Assembly: GCA_934663655.1 (NCBI GenBank)
Contig: CAKUKT010000005.1
Coordinates: 1-24,568 of the forward strand
DNA: 24,568 nucleotides
Direction: 5' to 3'
Source: an uncultured Victivallaceae bacterium
Lineage (GTDB): Bacteria; Verrucomicrobiota; Lentisphaeria; Victivallales; Victivallaceae
Both the position numbers and the translations under genes were made by a program. Shown here piece after piece: positions 1 to 7,354 of this stretch. A model generated the notes under the pieces. It did no database searches. It had not been told where the DNA came from and was given only the letters and a program-made list of their open reading frames with translations. Within the stretch, counting starts at the first letter, position 1, and every line of letters begins with the position of its first letter.

Positions 1-963
1 AATTACAACGACTTCGGGCACAACCTCGACAACGACCGCTTTTTCGAGCAGATGGACTATCTTACCCCGGAACTTCTCCGGGTGTTGAAGCCGGGACGGG
101 TGGCGGCGGTTCACGTAAAAGACCGGATTCTGTTCGGAAGCGTCACCGGCACCGGAATGCCGACGGTTGATCCGTTTTCAGATGAAACAGTGGCGCATTT
201 CCGCAAGCACGGCTTTCAGTTTTTCGGCCGTATAACCATCGAAACCGACGTTGTCAGGGAGAATAACCAGACTTACCGGCTCGGATGGACTGAATGTTGC
301 AAGGACGGGACGAAAATGGGAGTTGGGTGTCCGGAATACCTGCTGTTGTTCCGCAAGCTCCCTACTGACCATACGAAAGGTTACGCCGATTTCCCGGTTA
401 AGCATTCGAAAGCTGAATACAGCCGGGGGCGCTGGCAGATTGACGCGCGGGCAAAATGGAACAGCTCCGGGAATCGTCTGTTGACTTCCGAAGAGCTGGA
501 AAACTACGACTTAGAAGATGTCAACGAGATTTTCCATACGCGGGCGGCCGTTACCGTTTACGACTACAGCGCCCATCTTGAGGCGGCCGAGACGATGGAG
601 AAGCGCGGGAGGCTTCCGGCAACGTTTGAAACGTTCAGAGTTCCGGCTCGCTCGCCGTGGGTTTGGGACGATGTGGTACGGATGCGGACGCTCAACGGAG
701 AACAGTCTCGGAAAAATTTGGAGAAGCACATTTGCCCGTTGCAGTTCGATATCGTCGATCGGGTAATTGAGCGTTGGAGCAATCCAGGAGAGATCGTTTA
801 CGACCCGTTCGGCGGTATTATGACGGTGCCTTATTGCGCGGTGAAGATGGGGCGGTTCGGTATCGGTGTTGAGCTCAACCCAGGTTACTGGCACGACGGC
901 GTTAAATATCTGACTGCGGCAGAAGCCGAAATCGACGCTCCTACGCTGTTTGACGCGATTTGA
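1..963 (+). CDS. DNA N4-cytosine/N6-adenine methyltransferase, 5'-truncated by the window edge
   Basis: The frame is open from base 1, so the start lies outside the window; the Met at 52 is internal. The readable part ends with a clear SAM-binding motif I (VYDPFGGIMTVP, then GRFGIGVELNPGYW) close to the C-terminus. In this N6_N4_Mtase type the catalytic (D/S)PP(Y/W) motif IV comes before motif I, so it should lie just upstream of base 1. The first residues (YNDFGHNLDNDRFFEQMDYL) look like the segment that follows motif IV. Expected role: methylation of phage DNA, against host restriction or for control. No restriction endonuclease gene is visible next to it. Target base and recognition sequence cannot be read. 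A few dozen bases separate it from the next gene. Confidence 0.85.
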   Translation, partial: NYNDFGHNLDNDRFFEQMDYLTPELLRVLKPGRVAAVHVKDRILFGSVTGTGMPTVDPFSDETVAHFRKHGFQFFGRITIETDVVRENNQTYRLGWTECCKDGTKMGVGCPEYLLLFRKLPTDHTKGYADFPVKHSKAEYSRGRWQIDARAKWNSSGNRLLTSEELENYDLEDVNEIFHTRAAVTVYDYSAHLEAAETMEKRGRLPATFETFRVPARSPWVWDDVVRMRTLNGEQSRKNLEKHICPLQFDIVDRVIERWSNPGEIVYDPFGGIMTVPYCAVKMGRFGIGVELNPGYWHDGVKYLTAAEAEIDAPTLFDAI

Positions 964-1016
964 TGGTGAAATTCAAAGTCTAGGTTTTAATTTGCATATA
1001 GGAGAGTTTGAGGAAA

Positions 1017-1322
1017 ATGAGTGAGACGAAATTTACGCCGGGTCCGTGGAAACATGCAGAAGCTCTCCCCCGTCTGGTGGAAGCAAGCGTACCCCTTCGC
1101 CGCAACGGATGGAAGGTTCCGACAACCGTTTGTCAGCTTGGAGAAGGAAACGGTTGGTGCAAGGAAAGGAAATGGAATGCCTTTCTGATCGCCGCCGCGC
1201 CGGAGATGTACGAGCAGTTGAAGCGGCATTGCGCGCTGTGTATGATGATGCACCCGGATTGCGAAAAGTGCAAATTGTGCGAAACAAGGAAGGTGCTGAA
1301 GAAAGCGAGGGGGGAGGAATGA
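1017..1322 (+). CDS. Small phage protein of the 'TPGPW...NAxLIAAAPEMYE' type
   Basis: A 101-residue protein. The N-terminal FTPGPWK and central NAFLIAAAPEMYEQL strings are typical of a very common small phage protein found in early or accessory regions; its function is not known. The C-terminal third is Cys-rich (CALCMMMHPDCEKCKLC) and could bind a metal. I chose the ATG at 1017, which is preceded by GAGGAA. A TTG at 1008 in the same frame would add three residues but has no well-placed ribosome-binding site. The stop codon overlaps the methyltransferase start as ATGA, so the two are probably translationally coupled. Confidence 0.75.
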   Translation: MSETKFTPGPWKHAEALPRLVEASVPLRRNGWKVPTTVCQLGEGNGWCKERKWNAFLIAAAPEMYEQLKRHCALCMMMHPDCEKCKLCETRKVLKKARGEE

Positions 1323-2311
1323 AATACGCGAGCGTTTGTTCAGGCGTGGAAGCGGCAAGCCTTGCGTGGATGCCGCTCGGCTGGGAAGCCGTCTGGTTTT
1401 CCGAGATCGAGCCGTTTCCGTGCGCGGTGCTGAAAGAACGATTCCCAAATGTTCCAAACCTCGGGGACATGACGAAAATTGAAGGAGAAAAGTATCGTGG
1501 AACAGTTGATCTTCTCGTGGGAGGAACCCCCTGTCAGGGATTTAGTGTCGCGGGGAAGCAAGATGGCCTCGATGACCCGAGAAGCGCCCTCTGTCTCGCC
1601 TATTGCGGACTTCTTGAAACAATGCGTCCTCGCTGGTTCGTCTGGGAAAACGTCCCGGGGGTTTTCAGCAGCAACTGCGGCGAAGATTTCCGGGCGTTTC
1701 TCCGGAAAATTGATGAAATCGGGTATAGTTGCGCATGGCGAGTGCTGGACGCTCAATACGTGCGAGTGGACGGTTTCCCTCGTGCCGTTCCTCAAAGAAG
1801 ACGGCGTGTGTTCGTTGTCGGACATCTTGGAGACTGGCGATATCCCGCCTCGGTACTATTTGAGCCCAGCTGCCTGCCGGGGAATACTCCGCCGCGCCGC
1901 GTCAAGGGGGAAGGCATTGCCCCCGACGCTAAAAACAGCACTAGAACGACAGGCAGCGGAGTTTTCTGGAACGGAAATAACTACGCAGAAACCCTGAAAG
2001 CTAATTGCGACCAAGACCGGATGCCGGATACGGGAAGGCTGAACTGTGTGATAGAGACCTCGCCAATCGTCTGCTATGAAAATCACGCGGCTATCCGCCG
2101 TCTGCTGCCGATAGAGACGGAGCGCCTGATGGGATTCCCAGACAATCACACACGGATTCCGTGGCGGGGCAAGCCGGCAGAGCAGTGCCCGGATTCTCCA
2201 AGATACAGGGCGTGCGGAAACAGCATGTGCGTGAACGTCATGCGCTGGATCGGGATGCGAATAGAATATGTTGAACGAAGAATTGAACAGAAAGCGAGAG
2301 GGGAGGAATGA
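1319..2311 (+). CDS. dcm-like: DNA (cytosine-5) methyltransferase
   Basis: A 330-residue enzyme of full length for phage C5 methyltransferases. The motifs appear in order: motif I SVCSGVEAASLA (about 5-16), catalytic motif IV GGTPCQGFS (68-76, nucleophile Cys72), motif VI ENV (110-112), motif VIII QRRRRVFVVG (159-168), a variable target-recognition stretch (about 170-255), motif IX around RRLLPIETERLMGFPD (260-275) and motif X with CGNSM (299-303). It would transfer a methyl group from SAM to carbon 5 of cytosine in a specific DNA site. The frame is open further upstream, but the start is set by GGGGAGG before ATG 1319, which overlaps the preceding stop. Its own stop overlaps the radical SAM gene start in the same way. 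The middle of the gene also encodes a credible protein in another frame (1497-1997). Confidence 0.93.
   Translation: MKYASVCSGVEAASLAWMPLGWEAVWFSEIEPFPCAVLKERFPNVPNLGDMTKIEGEKYRGTVDLLVGGTPCQGFSVAGKQDGLDDPRSALCLAYCGLLETMRPRWFVWENVPGVFSSNCGEDFRAFLRKIDEIGYSCAWRVLDAQYVRVDGFPRAVPQRRRRVFVVGHLGDWRYPASVLFEPSCLPGNTPPRRVKGEGIAPDAKNSTRTTGSGVFWNGNNYAETLKANCDQDRMPDTGRLNCVIETSPIVCYENHAAIRRLLPIETERLMGFPDNHTRIPWRGKPAEQCPDSPRYRACGNSMCVNVMRWIGMRIEYVERRIEQKARGEE
1497..1997 (+). CDS. Probable overprinted gene inside the cytosine methyltransferase gene
   Basis: A 166-codon ORF nested out of frame within the methyltransferase gene. Seen: AAGGAG at 1482-1487 stands nine bases before a GTG at 1497, and the frame is open to 1997. 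The C-terminal half is protein-like rather than shadow-like: ECWTLNTCEW, then CSLSDILETGDIPPRYYLSP and ACRGILRRAASRGKALPPTL. From memory, not from a search, this pattern (TLNxSEW ... CSLSDxLETGxxPxRYxLSPxACxGILRRAxxRGKxLP) matches proteins annotated as hypothetical in many phages. No function is known to me. Both frames look real at the same bases: motif VIII of the methyltransferase lies opposite the CSLSDILETG segment. The alternative is that this is a conserved shadow repeatedly annotated by gene finders. A TTG at 1479 is another possible start. Confidence 0.5.
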   Translation: MEQLIFSWEEPPVRDLVSRGSKMASMTREAPSVSPIADFLKQCVLAGSSGKTSRGFSAATAAKISGRFSGKLMKSGIVAHGECWTLNTCEWTVSLVPFLKEDGVCSLSDILETGDIPPRYYLSPAACRGILRRAASRGKALPPTLKTALERQAAEFSGTEITTQKP

Positions 2312-3195
2312 AAATCGCTTTGGTTGACGTTGACGGGCGCAACTTCCCGAATCTCGCGCTGATGAAGCTGGCGGCGTGGCATAAAGCGCAAGGCGATTCG
2401 GTCGAATGGTATGACCCCCTTTTCAGCCGACCGGACCTGATTTACGCAAGCAAGGTTTTCACGTTTACGCCGGATTTTCAGGATTACGCGGCCGGTGATC
2501 CGGAGCCGATTCGGGGCGGAACGGGTTACGATCCGGAAGAGAAACTCCCGGATGAGGTCGAGCAGATGATCCCTGATTACTCGCTGTATCCGGATTTCCC
2601 CCCTGCTCTCGGCTTCCTGACACGCGGGTGTATTCGGAATTGCAAATGGTGCATTGTGCCGAAAAAGGAGGGAAGCTTGCAGGAGATTGACGACATCGAG
2701 CGGGTTGCAGCAGGGAGGAAAGAGGTCGTATTGCTGGATAATAATTTTCTCGCTGCTGATGGGGAGTTTGTCCGGGAACAGCTCGAAAAAGCGGCGCGGC
2801 TTAGATTGAAGATCGATTTCAATCAGGGGCTTGACGCGCGGCTGGTCACGCCTGAAAATGCGCGCTTGCTGGCCGTCTGCCGGTGGATCAGGTGCATCCG
2901 GTTCAGCTGCGACACCGTCGCGATGATCGAACCGATCCGGAGAGCGGTCGAGCTCGTGCGGGAGGCAGGATTCAGGCGGGAAATTTTTGTCTACATGCTG
3001 GTAACTGACATCGGAGACGCGGAAACCCGGCTTCGTGCTCTGGTTGACCTGAATGTTATCCCGTTCGCGCAACCGTACCGGGATTTTACGGGCGATTCAA
3101 CGCCGACGGCGGAACAACGTAAATTCGCGTCGTTTGTAAACGTGAAAGGCGGGAAACTCTGCCGGAAAATGAGGTTCAAGGAATACTACAAATAG
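2308..3195 (+). CDS. Radical SAM protein of phage type
   Basis: 295 residues. A CxxxCxxC cluster (RGCIRNCKWC, Cys108, Cys112, Cys115) is the signature that binds the 4Fe-4S cluster used to cleave S-adenosylmethionine. The N-terminal 55 residues (MKIALVDVDGRNFPNLALMK...) form a Rossmann-like region of the kind that precedes the radical SAM barrel in cobalamin-type enzymes, but I see no DxHxxG cobalamin-binding motif. Related stand-alone proteins occur in gut phages; substrate and reaction are unknown. It is coupled to the methyltransferase by an ATGA overlap and GGGGAGG, so the two are co-expressed. A role in modifying nucleic acid would fit the neighbours but is inference; a role in protein or metabolite modification is equally open. 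Confidence 0.85.
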   Translation: MKIALVDVDGRNFPNLALMKLAAWHKAQGDSVEWYDPLFSRPDLIYASKVFTFTPDFQDYAAGDPEPIRGGTGYDPEEKLPDEVEQMIPDYSLYPDFPPALGFLTRGCIRNCKWCIVPKKEGSLQEIDDIERVAAGRKEVVLLDNNFLAADGEFVREQLEKAARLRLKIDFNQGLDARLVTPENARLLAVCRWIRCIRFSCDTVAMIEPIRRAVELVREAGFRREIFVYMLVTDIGDAETRLRALVDLNVIPFAQPYRDFTGDSTPTAEQRKFASFVNVKGGKLCRKMRFKEYYK

Positions 3196-3204
3196 GAGGG
3201 TAAA

Positions 3205-3357
3205 ATGAAATGCGATTTTTGCAATCAGGAGTTTCCTGCGGAGGAGCTCGAGACGGTTTCCGGCGCGCTGCACGACAGCGGAGATGTTGAAGAGTTTCAC
3301 GTTTGCGCCGAGTGCGCGGCGTGGATCGATGAGAACACCGGAAGAAAAATTGAGTAG
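3205..3357 (+). CDS. 50-residue zinc-ribbon-like protein
   Basis: A short ORF with a strong site (AGGAGGG, then ATG at 3205) nine bases after the radical SAM stop. The protein has two CxxC pairs, CDFC near the N-terminus and CAEC about 30 residues later, the spacing of a small treble-clef or zinc-ribbon fold. It ends in an acidic segment (WIDENTGRKIE). Small zinc-ribbon proteins of this kind are frequent in phage accessory regions, and their roles are mostly unknown. It is probably the last gene of the left operon, since a leader with two hairpins follows. Confidence 0.7.
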   Translation: MKCDFCNQEFPAEELETVSGALHDSGDVEEFHVCAECAAWIDENTGRKIE

Positions 3358-3442
3358 TTGCAAAAAAATGCAACAGCTGAACAACTGAATAATGAAATGC
3401 GCAAGAAATGAAAATAATTGAGCAATAACATTCACGAGGGGA

Positions 3443-3480
3443 GCGGCGGCTCCGGTAATCGACGCCACCGCCGCTTTGTT
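3443..3480 (+). terminator. Candidate terminator between the accessory and head modules
   Basis: GCGGCGG at 3443-3449 pairs with CCGCCGC at 3468-3474, extendable by an A-T pair and a G-T pair, with an 18-base loop, followed by TTTGTT. It would end the left operon. The T-run is weak and the loop is long, so efficiency is uncertain. The leader 3358-3442 also holds a GTTGCA/TGCAAC inverted repeat at 3357-3374; otherwise I see only A-rich sequence there and no convincing promoter. Confidence 0.45.
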
Positions 3481-3522
3481 GACAATTCCGGCTCCGGTGT
3501 GCAAAACATCGGAGCTTTTTTT
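3477..3522 (+). promoter_or_regulatory. TGTTGACAAT element plus hairpin carrying the ribosome-binding site of the small terminase gene
   Basis: TGTTGACAAT at 3477-3486 is followed by a ten-pair stem: 3491-3500 pairs with 3506-3515 (one G-U pair) around the loop GCAAA. Seven T's then run straight into ATG 3523. The 3' arm contains GGAG (3511-3514), the only plausible Shine-Dalgarno sequence for that ATG, so folding would hide it. The shape equals an intrinsic terminator, yet there is no room for a promoter between the T-run and the start codon. This is one of several such elements in the window. Confidence 0.6.
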
Positions 3523-3981
3523 ATGGCCGGAATCGGGAGAAAATCCAAATACGAAACGATCATCCGTCCGCACCTCGCGCGGATCGAACACCTCTGCCGC
3601 AAGGGCGCTACCGAGGAGGAAATCTGCCGAAAATTTTCCGTCTCCGTCTCCGCCTTCAACGTCTACAAGAACCAGCACCCGGAATTGGTGGAGGCCCTAA
3701 AACGGGGAAAGGTTGACGCCGACGACGCCGTCGAAGCCGCCCTCTTCCGCCGCGCTACCGGATATTCCTATGAGGAGGTCCGCACCAACTCCTACGCCGA
3801 CAACGCGGAGAATCAGCGGCAGTTCCGCACCGTCGTCACCCGCGAAGTACCCCCCGACGTCACCGCCGCCATCTTTTGGCTCAAGAACCGCCGCCCCGAA
3901 CGCTGGCGCGACCGTCACGAACTCGGGTTCGAAGGCGGAAACATCCCCGTTAAACTCATCGAAGAGGAAAAAGGTTTATGA
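3523..3981 (+). CDS. terS: Terminase small subunit-like HTH protein
   Basis: 152 residues. The N-terminal half has a helix-turn-helix pattern (KGATEEEICRKFSVSVSAFN, then YKNQHPELVEALKRG), followed by ALFRRATGYSYEEV, and the C-terminus has IFWLKNRRPERWRD. This order is typical of small terminase proteins of tailed phages, which bind DNA and hand it to the large subunit. The frame is open back to a TTG at 3418, but the longer version would read through the hairpin region and be Gly/Ser-rich, so I start at ATG 3523. The stop overlaps the portal start (ATGA). The large terminase is not adjacent but over 7 kb downstream, which is unusual, and the HTH protein at 10468 is a rival candidate for this role. 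Confidence 0.7.
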   Translation: MAGIGRKSKYETIIRPHLARIEHLCRKGATEEEICRKFSVSVSAFNVYKNQHPELVEALKRGKVDADDAVEAALFRRATGYSYEEVRTNSYADNAENQRQFRTVVTREVPPDVTAAIFWLKNRRPERWRDRHELGFEGGNIPVKLIEEEKGL

Positions 3982-5468
3982 GCGATTCTGTTTTCACTTT
4001 CAACACCCGACACCCCGAATACAGCGCTCATCAGCGCGACTGGGAACGGGCCCGCGACGCCTATTCCGGCGGGTTCGACTACATCCGGCAGGCGCTGATC
4101 CGCCACGTCTCCGAGATCCCGCTCGAATTCGAAGAGCGCCTCCGCCGTGCCTATTATTTCAACTATCCGCGCGCGATCGCCCAGCGCATCACTCAGTATG
4201 CCCTCGCCGTCGATCCCGTTCGCACCGGCGCCGATCCCGCCCTGGTCGAGGACTGGAGCCGCTCCGGGCTCCGCACCAACGAGGTGATGCGGCAGGTCTC
4301 CACGCTGCTCAACGTCTACGGCCGCGCCTGGCTCTTCGTCGGTTCCCCCGCCTTCGACGGGCCGGTTGACCGCGAACGCGCCGAACGGGAGCGCCTCCGC
4401 CCCTACTGTGTGGCGTTGTCTCCGTTATCCGTGCTCGACTGGGCGTATGGACCAGACCGCCGGCTCGTCTGGGCGAAAATCGAGGAGCTCCACACCTACG
4501 ACTGGAATCCGGATGAGGTGCGCCGCACCGTCCACCGCGTCCGGCTCTGGACCCGCGACAAGTGGCGGCTCTACGACCCGATTACCGGGGCAATCACCGA
4601 GGGGGCCAATCCCACCGGCGTGATCCCGCTCGTGGAACTCATCGAGCCGGACGGATACGGCATCGAGGCGAACCACTGGTTCGAGGACGTCGTCCGCATT
4701 TCCGACGCGATCCTCAACAACGAATCCGAAGCCCAGATGAATGTCGTCAAGCAGATGTTCGGCATGCTGGTGGTCTCCGAGGCATTCGCCCGCGGCGCAG
4801 CGAGAGCGCCGACCCGGAAAAATGATCCTCAGTCCGACACGTTTTCCGCCGTCGTCGCCCGTTCCGCCGCGCTGATCGAGAGCGTCGAGGAGAAGGGAAT
4901 CAGCCGTTACATCTCCCCCTCCGGCGTCGAAACCTCCACCATCCGCGCCGAAAATGCGAACCTGAAACAGGAGCTCTTCGACGTGGTCGGGCTGGCGATC
5001 CAGAGCCGGAGCAAAGAGGCGCAGACCGCCGAATCCAAGGCGTGGGACTTTCAGAACGTCACCCAGTTTCTCACCAACCGCGCCGACCTGCTCGAACAGG
5101 CGGAGCTGCGGGCGTGGGCGATTATGAATCTATGGGATTCCGCCGTGCCGGTGCCGGAGGTGACCTACAACCGGAAATTCGCCGTCCGCGACCTCGAACG
5201 GAATATCGCCGGTCTCCTCCAGCTCTCGAACATCCCGGACGCCGGGATCGAGTTCCGCAAGGCCGCCCTCGGCGTCGCCGTCGAACTCCTCGACGCGATC
5301 GGCAGTATCCCCGACGACCGCAAACAGGCCCTGCTCGCCGAAATTGACAGCCTCCAGCCCGCCCCGGTGCCGGAGTTCGGCTTCAGCGGTGTTGACAACG
5401 CCACTTCAGACAACAGCGATGACGATCAAGACGAAAACGAAGGAGACCCCCCCGATGAAACTCGCTGA
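3978..5468 (+). CDS. Portal protein
   Basis: 496 residues, a normal portal length, directly after the small terminase-like gene and before scaffold and capsid genes. The sequence looks like the DUF4055/SPP1-like portal group: an N-terminal HPEYSAHQRDWERARDAYSG region, a long helical C-terminal half, and motifs such as LLNVYGRAWLFV and ENANLKQELFDVVGLAIQSR. A portal forms the dodecameric ring at one capsid vertex through which DNA is packaged and ejected. The last 26 residues are very acidic (SDNSDDDQDENEGD). A TGTTGACAAC copy lies in this tail-coding part (5390-5399). The 3' end overlaps the scaffold gene by 14 bases. Confidence 0.8.
   Translation: MSDSVFTFNTRHPEYSAHQRDWERARDAYSGGFDYIRQALIRHVSEIPLEFEERLRRAYYFNYPRAIAQRITQYALAVDPVRTGADPALVEDWSRSGLRTNEVMRQVSTLLNVYGRAWLFVGSPAFDGPVDRERAERERLRPYCVALSPLSVLDWAYGPDRRLVWAKIEELHTYDWNPDEVRRTVHRVRLWTRDKWRLYDPITGAITEGANPTGVIPLVELIEPDGYGIEANHWFEDVVRISDAILNNESEAQMNVVKQMFGMLVVSEAFARGAARAPTRKNDPQSDTFSAVVARSAALIESVEEKGISRYISPSGVETSTIRAENANLKQELFDVVGLAIQSRSKEAQTAESKAWDFQNVTQFLTNRADLLEQAELRAWAIMNLWDSAVPVPEVTYNRKFAVRDLERNIAGLLQLSNIPDAGIEFRKAALGVAVELLDAIGSIPDDRKQALLAEIDSLQPAPVPEFGFSGVDNATSDNSDDDQDENEGDPPDETR
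5390..5399 (+). promoter_or_regulatory. TGTTGACAAC element, copy inside the portal 3' end
   Basis: An exact copy of the repeated 10-mer, lying 55 bases before the scaffold start codon and inside the portal reading frame (read there as part of GVDNA). Unlike most other copies, it has no clear hairpin after it; the scaffold ribosome-binding site AGGAG (5441-5445) is not obviously paired. Confidence 0.4.
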
Positions 5469-6042
5469 AATCATCAAAAAGGCCGCCCGCGGCGAGGAGC
5501 TCAACGCGCTCGAAAAGGCCGAGCTCGAACGGTTCGACCCGGACGCCCTTTCCAGTCGCGCCGACACTGCAGAAGCGAAGCTCAAGGAGGCACAGGAGAA
5601 GCTCGACGCCGCCGAACAGGAGAAGCTGACCGAGGCCGAGCGCTACAAGAAGCGCGCCGAAGCCGCCGAAGCGAAACTCAAGACCGCCGAAGAGGCCCGC
5701 CGGACCGCCGAAACCGAGCGCGACAGTGCGAAAAAGGAGCATGCCGCGTTGATCCGCAGCAACCGCATCCGCGATCTGGCCGGGAAACACAAGTGCGAGG
5801 ACGCCGACTACCTCGACTACCTCGCGGAAAAGAACGGGATCGACCTCTCCGACGAGGCGAAAACCGGCGAGTTCATCGAGAAGCTCAAGAAGGAGTCGCC
5901 GAAGTATTTCGCCGCCGCCGTGAAGCCGGGTGCCGGTCCCGCCGATCCGCCGAAGGATCAGCCGCCCGCGCCGAAAGCCGATCTCAACGACCGGCTCGGC
6001 AACCTTATCGAGCAGATCAATAACGCTCCCGAAGTCAAATAA
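5455..6042 (+). CDS. Capsid scaffolding protein
   Basis: 195 residues, highly charged. A long coiled coil spans roughly residues 34-101 and is dominated by Ala/Glu/Lys (AEAKLKEAQEKLDAAEQEK and similar), followed by a short globular part and a Pro-rich linker (GPADPPKDQPPAPKADLN) before a helical tail. This matches the GP20-like scaffold family that guides procapsid assembly and leaves before DNA entry; the position between portal and major capsid genes agrees. The frame is open upstream to 5344, but AGGAG at 5441-5445 sets the start at ATG 5455. Confidence 0.8.
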   Translation: MKLAEIIKKAARGEELNALEKAELERFDPDALSSRADTAEAKLKEAQEKLDAAEQEKLTEAERYKKRAEAAEAKLKTAEEARRTAETERDSAKKEHAALIRSNRIRDLAGKHKCEDADYLDYLAEKNGIDLSDEAKTGEFIEKLKKESPKYFAAAVKPGAGPADPPKDQPPAPKADLNDRLGNLIEQINNAPEVK

Positions 6043-6063
6043 CCCCAAAAAGGAGAAAAAAGC

Positions 6064-7272
6064 ATGTTGTACAGTTACAGTTTCCAGAACAAGAAGCGCG
6101 ATCTCTCGGACATCCTCTCGACCGTCATCAAGAATGAGCCGCGCTTCATCTCCAACTTCAAGACCGTTGCCGTCGCGCACCAGCAGAAGCACGAGTGGCT
6201 GGAGGATCAGATCGCCGGGCGCAGTATCACCGCGACCAGCGTTTCCAGCCTTAATTGCACCGTCAGCGCCGCCGATGCCGCCAAAGTCAAGGTCGGCACG
6301 CTGCTGACCATCCGGGACGATTCGGCGCTGTTCCGCGTCGCCTCCGTCAGCGGCACCACCGTGACGGTCGCACTGGTTGCCGCGAACGGTTCGAGCAAGA
6401 GCACTCCCGCCAACGGCGATGTGCTCAACATCGTCTCCACCCCGATGGCGGAGGGATCCAGCAATGGCGATGGCGAGGAGAACTACCACCAGTCCGCCAC
6501 CGAATACAATTGCTGTCAGATTTTCCGCAAGGAGATCATCCTCTCCGGCTCGGCGCTGGCGATCGATGTCTACGGCGGCGTCGACAACCAGCTCAACCGC
6601 CAGACCGCCTTTGCAATGCAGGAACTCACCCGCGACCTCAACCGGGTCGTCCTCTTCGGCCGCCGGGTCGAGGCGTCGGGAACCGCCCGCGGCGAAGCGG
6701 CCGGGCTCTACTTCTTCGGCACTCAGGAAGGCGGGCTCTCGGTGGACGCTTCCGGCGCCCGGCTCGACAGCTACCTCGTCAACGACGCCGCGCAGGCGAT
6801 CCTCGGCGAAGGCGGAAACCCGATGCAGATTCTGTGCAGTCCGGGACAGGCGCGGGTTCTCTCCAGTGAATACAAGGACCGGCTGCGGATCCTCCGTTCC
6901 GACGAACGGCGCGGCGCCTACGTCGCAGTGGTGGTCAACGAGATCAACGGACGCGGCATGACCATCATGGCCGATCCGGATGTGCCGGATACCGATGTCT
7001 GGGTGCTCGATCCCGCCGGCTTCGGCCTCTCGAACCTCAAGGGGCGCGCGATCACCGACGAGGACGCCACCCCGAAGGGATTCGACGGCATCAAGCGGAT
7101 GGCGCTCGGCGAACTCACGTTTGAGTTCAAAAACGCGAAGCAGCGGCTCTGCCGGATCAAGGGCGTCCAGGCCTCCTCCGCGGCGCTCGCCGGGATCAAG
7201 GCCGCCGCCGGTACGGTGACGGTCGCCAACACCGAGGACAACCCGGTCCCGACCAAGGCGGTGACCGAATAA
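6064..7272 (+). CDS. Major capsid protein (SU10/DUF5309-like, HK97 fold)
   Basis: 402 residues, preceded by AAAGGAG. The N-terminal region (SDILSTVIKNEPRFISNFKT ... HEWLEDQIAG), the middle block EIILSGSALAIDVYGGVDN with QTAFAMQELTRDLNRVVLFGR, and the DVWVLDP segment resemble DUF5309/SU10-type major capsid proteins. Residues about 57-127 form an inserted beta-rich domain (SSLNCTVSAADAAKVKVGTL...) that interrupts the core, as in other capsid proteins of this group. Many copies build the icosahedral shell. Codon use is strongly G/C-ending, as expected for a highly expressed gene in this background. A strong terminator follows at once. Confidence 0.85.
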   Translation: MLYSYSFQNKKRDLSDILSTVIKNEPRFISNFKTVAVAHQQKHEWLEDQIAGRSITATSVSSLNCTVSAADAAKVKVGTLLTIRDDSALFRVASVSGTTVTVALVAANGSSKSTPANGDVLNIVSTPMAEGSSNGDGEENYHQSATEYNCCQIFRKEIILSGSALAIDVYGGVDNQLNRQTAFAMQELTRDLNRVVLFGRRVEASGTARGEAAGLYFFGTQEGGLSVDASGARLDSYLVNDAAQAILGEGGNPMQILCSPGQARVLSSEYKDRLRILRSDERRGAYVAVVVNEINGRGMTIMADPDVPDTDVWVLDPAGFGLSNLKGRAITDEDATPKGFDGIKRMALGELTFEFKNAKQRLCRIKGVQASSAALAGIKAAAGTVTVANTEDNPVPTKAVTE

Positions 7273-7287
7273 GGCACTCCCCCCCCT

Positions 7288-7338
7288 CCCCGGAGCGGTG
7301 GCGATCCCCTCTCTCAATGCCGCTCCGGGGGATTTTTT
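7288..7338 (+). terminator. Intrinsic terminator after the capsid gene
   Basis: A perfect 11-pair stem: CCCCGGAGCGG (7288-7298) pairs with CCGCTCCGGGG (7320-7330), loop 21 bases, followed by GA and six T's (7333-7338). It begins 15 bases after the capsid stop and ends 16 bases before the next start codon. It could lower expression of downstream genes relative to capsid. Confidence 0.75.
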
Positions 7339-7354
7339 AACGGAGGAACAACTC

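Noticed and set aside
2146..3072. 308-codon minus-strand frame opposite the radical SAM gene
   Set aside because: No motif, composition of an antisense shadow; the plus strand has the CxxxCxxC enzyme.
3713..4825. Three Arg/Pro-rich plus-strand frames within the small terminase and portal genes
   Set aside because: Typical +1/+2 shadows of G+C-rich coding DNA. Unlike the frame at 1497-1997 they have no protein-like conserved strings and no good start sites.
5441..5459. Run of seven C's at the portal-scaffold overlap as a possible +1 frameshift making a portal-scaffold fusion
   Set aside because: The scaffold frame is open upstream and AGGAGA lies directly before the C-run, but ordinary initiation at ATG 5455 explains the site, and a fusion of these two proteins is not known to me.
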